From Candidatus Peribacteraceae bacterium (lineage in GTDB: Bacteria > Patescibacteriota > Gracilibacteria > Peribacterales > Peribacteraceae): a DNA stretch of 7,375 bases. This document shows positions 5,753 through 7,375 of this stretch, in pieces (position 1 is the first letter of the stretch; every line of letters starts with the position of its first letter). A model generated the notes under the pieces. It searched no databases. It was not told the origin of the DNA and saw only the letters and a program-made list of their open reading frames with translations. The position numbers and the translations under genes were made by a program. Where the stretch lies: NCBI GenBank assembly GCA_018062585.1, contig JAGORY010000053.1, positions 1-7,375 of the forward strand. Reading direction: 5' to 3'.

Positions 5753-6343
5753 TTATTTCTTCCCCCCGAGCTTCATGATTGCCTCCTTGAGTTCCGCCAG
5801 AATCTTATCTGCATTTTCCTTGGGAGCGGAATGGCCGTATCCATGTTCGCAAGTACCAGAGCCCCACACGATATCGAAATTTTCCTGAACAACCCCAGCG
5901 CCAACAAAAGTTGAACCTTCATTCTTTCGAAGAAGTTGTGATACTTCTAGTAGATGAGGCTGGCCAATAAAGAGTTTGGCGATTCTATCGGCGGTTTCAA
6001 TGATGACAAATTTTACTTTGATACCTGCATCAAGAACCTCTCTAAGATTGCCAATGGCTTCGAGGTCGTCATCCAATTCAATTTTCATAGTGCTTGGATG
6101 AAGAATATCTTTGTACGCCCTGAACCATGAATTGCACTCTGCAATCAGGAAGAAGATGTCCTTATCCATGTATCTTGGATCGTTCTTTCTGCGAGCGATG
6201 TAGTTTTCAATCGCCTGCAGGTCCACTACGGGCTCTGCATCAAGATCCTCGCGCCAGTCAATGATGGTTTTTGGAGGCATGGGGAAAGACATGGTAGCGA
6301 TTCGGGAGTTATTGTCGAATCGATAATCGATGGTTTGGATCAC
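5753..6343 (-). CDS. Hypothetical protein, unrecognised family
   Basis: 196 residues from a GTG at 6343; an internal ATG at 6292 would give 179 residues starting MSFPMPPKTIIDWRED, equally defensible. No signal peptide or membrane segment. The sequence looks soluble alpha/beta: an acidic N-terminal helix (IENYIARRKNDPRY), then a hydrophobic strand (DIFFLIAECN), a helix followed by a strand (IGNLREVLDAGIKVKFVIIE), and a C-terminal GSGTCEHGYGHSAPKEN followed by a Lys-rich helix. The arrangement loosely recalls phospholipase-D-like or nucleotidyl domains, but no HxK motif is present, so I make no functional call. GC is lower than its neighbours (about 37-50% on lines counted, against about 55% in ppcA), hinting at separate ancestry. 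The downstream gene on the same strand has its own promoter 77 bp away. Confidence 0.68.
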   Translation of the reverse strand: MIQTIDYRFDNNSRIATMSFPMPPKTIIDWREDLDAEPVVDLQAIENYIARRKNDPRYMDKDIFFLIAECNSWFRAYKDILHPSTMKIELDDDLEAIGNLREVLDAGIKVKFVIIETADRIAKLFIGQPHLLEVSQLLRKNEGSTFVGAGVVQENFDIVWGSGTCEHGYGHSAPKENADKILAELKEAIMKLGGKK

Positions 6344-6415
6344 ATGATTCTTAGGTGGAGAAAAATGATGACCGATTCTGTGTCGCAGCTACATCCTTCT
6401 CTGGAGCGACCTCCT

Positions 6416-6613
6416 CTTCCCGCAGCCGGGACGCCGCGTCCCGGTTTCCAGAGATCCGACGGTAAATCGAGAACTGATGGGAAATGGAATTATATCCATG
6501 GATAGCCCATGAGTTCTTCCTCCCAATGAAACATTCCCCATTGTTGATTATGGATCTGTGACGTTGAGGCCAAACGTAGCGTCTCCGGGACGCGGCGTCC
6601 CGGCTGCGGGAAG
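6416..6613. repeat. REP/BIME- or MITE-like inverted-repeat element
   Basis: Two perfect 29-bp inverted arms, 6416-6444 and 6585-6613, are separated by 140 bp. Each arm consists of a 10-bp tail (CTTCCCGCAG in arm 1, its complement in arm 2) plus a 19-bp self-palindrome, CCGGGACGCCGCGTCCCGG (6426-6444), or the same with G at the centre (6585-6603). Arm 2 is preceded by GTAG (6576-6579), the kind of head tetranucleotide found in RAYT-associated REP sequences; arm 1 lacks a matching one. Between the arms nest AGATCC/GGATCT (6452-6457, 6552-6557) and GAACTGATGGG/CCCATGAGTTC (6471-6481, 6506-6516, one mismatch). No transposase is encoded, so a non-autonomous element or a structured RNA are the main options. 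Confidence 0.7.
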
Positions 6614-6753
6614 GAATAACGGAATGCTGTATTGGATCAATGGTATCCCACCAAACAATCATATGATCCGATGGTTTGACCTGAGGAAGGGCGCAGCATC
6701 AGTCGAGTGGTGTCACGGGCTAAGATTCCCACCTACATCACGTAATCCGCGAC

Positions 6754-6791
6754 TCCGGCGGGCAGGGAACCGGCGACCCTGGGCTTATGAG
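6754..6791 (-). other. tRNA 3'-half-like remnant (CAU anticodon loop)
   Basis: On the minus strand, 6791-6766 reads CTCATAA, then GCCCA, then GGGTC, then GCCGGTTC. These look like an anticodon loop with CAU, a 3' anticodon strand, a variable loop and the start of a T-arm. The 5' anticodon strand (GAAAT) does not pair with GCCCA. The T-loop lacks TTCRANN, the T-stem does not close, and no CCA follows. It is therefore not a functional tRNA. It may be a degraded tRNA end, such as a former integration site, or a chance resemblance. Confidence 0.25.
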
Positions 6792-6809
6792 ATTTCACGT
6801 CAATTATTC

Positions 6810-6838
6810 TTGAACCGTTCTCAGCAAGGTGATACACT
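6810..6838 (+). promoter_or_regulatory. Promoter of the toxin-antitoxin operon
   Basis: TTGAAC (6810-6815, 4/6), a 17-bp spacer, and TACACT (6833-6838, 4/6) preceded by TGA, an extended -10. The start would fall near 6845, leaving a leader of about 28 nt before the ATG at 6873, unlike the near-leaderless genes elsewhere. The -10 box lies inside the left half of the inverted repeat 6828-6860, so a bound repressor would block it. Confidence 0.5.
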
Positions 6839-6860
6839 GGAGTACCGCAAGTGTTACACC
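6828..6860. promoter_or_regulatory. Putative antitoxin operator (inverted repeat)
   Basis: GGTGATACACT (6828-6838) and AGTGTTACACC (6850-6860) are inverted copies with two central mismatches and an 11-bp gap. Each half is nearly palindromic itself (GTG-AT-ACAC, GTG-TT-ACAC), and the halves are 22 bp apart, two helical turns. This is the usual geometry for cooperative binding by ribbon-helix-helix dimers. It sits just upstream of the antitoxin gene and overlaps its -10 box. Confidence 0.5.
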
Positions 6861-6872
6861 TTCCTCTCAACC

Positions 6873-7109
6873 ATGCCTACCTCTAAAAAGCGCCTTAACC
6901 TTACTCTGCCGAAGGATCTGGCCCTTTTTCTGAAGAAGATCTCGCTTCGTGATGAGATGCCACAAGCTGCAAAAGCGCTGGAGCTTATTGAACGAGGCTT
7001 GGAGGCGGAAGAGGGAATATTCAAAAAAGAATTTGTGGATGAAATAAAGAGACGAGAGAAAGATCACCGGCTGATTCCCGCGGAAAAAGTATTCAAAGAG
7101 CTATGGTAA
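6873..7109 (+). CDS. Ribbon-helix-helix antitoxin of a RelE/ParE-type system
   Basis: A 78-residue protein with the expected antitoxin layout. The N-terminus, KKRLNLTLPKDLALFLKKIS (5-24), fits a DNA-contacting beta strand followed by helix A of a ribbon-helix-helix fold, and MPQAAKALELIERGLE (29-44) fits helix B. The C-terminal half (KEFVDEIKRREKDHRLIPAEKVFKELW) is charged and ends in an aromatic, typical of the part that wraps and blocks the toxin. The ATG at 6873 is chosen over the long upstream extension because the fold begins right there and the extension would translate the repeat element. The toxin gene overlaps its end by 7 bp. Autoregulation through the upstream inverted repeat is likely. 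Confidence 0.78.
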   Translation: MPTSKKRLNLTLPKDLALFLKKISLRDEMPQAAKALELIERGLEAEEGIFKKEFVDEIKRREKDHRLIPAEKVFKELW

Positions 7110-7366
7110 AGATGACATTCTGGGATGTGGCGGAGCGGGATCTGAAGAGATTCCCTCATCCCGTGCGCAGGGTACTTCTTTCGTGTTGCCGTGAAATTTT
7201 CGATGACTGGGGAGTAGGAAAAGTGCTCCATGGCCCTCTTGCCGGATACCGTATGCATCGCATGGGCGTGTACCGGATTATCTATGAGGTAAAGGAAAGC
7301 TCCCGCATCGAAATCGTCGCAATCAGACATCGGAGGGACATCTATGAACGGGCGCTGATGCGCTAG
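7103..7366 (+). CDS. RelE/ParE-family toxin
   Basis: An 87-residue toxin. The N-terminal strand-helix (MTFWDVAERDLKRFPHPVRRVLLSCC) leads to the family core PLAGYRMHRMGVYRIIYEV (45-63) and IEIVAIRHRRDIYERAL (69-85). This Gly-Tyr-Arg ... Tyr-Arg-Ile-Ile-Tyr ... Ala-Ile-x-His-Arg-Arg-x-Ile-Tyr pattern is characteristic of RelE/ParE toxins. RelE members cut mRNA on the ribosome and ParE members poison gyrase; sequence alone does not decide which. The core is intact, so the toxin appears functional. Its ATG (7103) lies within the last codons of the antitoxin gene, giving translational coupling; an ATG at 7112 is a less likely alternative. The stop (TAG, 7364-7366) is 9 bp before the window end. 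Confidence 0.87.
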   Translation: MVKMTFWDVAERDLKRFPHPVRRVLLSCCREIFDDWGVGKVLHGPLAGYRMHRMGVYRIIYEVKESSRIEIVAIRHRRDIYERALMR

Positions 7367-7375
7367 GGGTTTGTG

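Larger units (their letters stand above)
6344..6872. other. Long non-coding region with repeats, tRNA-like sequence and promoter
   Basis: A 529-bp stretch without a convincing gene. From left to right it holds a small GTCGC/GCGAC inverted pair (6382-6386, 6406-6410), the 29-bp inverted-repeat element (6416-6613) with nested stems, a second inverted pair ATTGGATCA/TGATCCGAT (6631-6639, 6664-6672, one G-T pair), a tRNA 3'-half-like stretch (about 6754-6791), and the promoter/operator of the toxin-antitoxin pair (6810-6860). Open frames crossing it exist because the GC-rich palindromes lack stops. Confidence 0.6.

Noticed and set aside
6351..6662. A 103-residue frame on the - strand across the repeat element
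   Set aside because: It is open mainly because the GC-rich palindromes contain no stops. It repeats RDAASR from the two arms and shows no domain.
6558..6872. A 105-residue N-terminal extension of the antitoxin
   Set aside because: It would translate one arm of the inverted repeat and the tRNA-like segment. The ribbon-helix-helix fold starts at the ATG at 6873, just after promoter and operator signals.

Overview
The window reads as a gene-dense bacterial chromosome segment. The left two-thirds is GC-rich (roughly 55% where I counted by eye). Coding regions abut or overlap, intergenic gaps are short, and no start codon has a convincing Shine-Dalgarno sequence. TGA is used as a normal stop (for example the DoxX-like and isochorismatase-like genes), so the TGA-Gly code of Gracilibacteria/Absconditabacteria does not apply. 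The mix of an archaeal-type PEP carboxylase, small membrane proteins, a cupredoxin-fused transporter and a His/Cys-rich lipoprotein made me think of the candidate phyla radiation (Patescibacteria), perhaps near Peregrinibacteria/Peribacteria. That placement is impression-level inference; no rRNA or marker gene is present to test it.

Layout. (1) 38-607 (+): an unassigned membrane protein behind a near-consensus sigma70 promoter. It meets grpE (604-1137, -) tail to tail, the two stop codons sharing the palindrome TTAA. (2) 1187-2722 (-): ppcA, the archaeal-type PEP carboxylase. It is divergent from (3) 2790-3974 (+), a DsbD/TauE-SafE-like transporter with a C-terminal cupredoxin-like domain. 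(4) 3975-4046: a short intergenic stretch made largely of 7-bp repeat units. (5) 4047-4640 (-): a His/Cys-rich lipoprotein, divergent from 4703-5080 (+), a DoxX-like membrane protein. With the transporter these could form a small envelope metal/redox group. (6) 5046-5675 (-): an isochorismatase-like cysteine hydrolase whose 3' end overlaps the DoxX-like gene by 35 bp. (7) 5753-6343 (-): an unrecognised protein with visibly lower GC. (8) 6344-6872: more than 500 bp without a convincing gene. It holds a perfect 29-bp inverted repeat whose arms are themselves palindromic (REP/BIME- or MITE-like), nested smaller inverted repeats, a stretch resembling the 3' half of a CAU-anticodon tRNA, and a promoter/operator. 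(9) 6873-7366 (+): a ribbon-helix-helix antitoxin and a RelE/ParE toxin, overlapping by 7 bp.

The left part (1-5675) looks like core metabolism, chaperone and envelope genes. The right part (about 5750 to the end) has accessory character: composition shift, inverted-repeat element, tRNA-like remnant and toxin-antitoxin pair. The most general signal is that -10 boxes lie about 6-9 bp upstream of several start codons. That places transcription starts at or next to the initiation codon and suggests leaderless or near-leaderless mRNAs as a common expression mode here.
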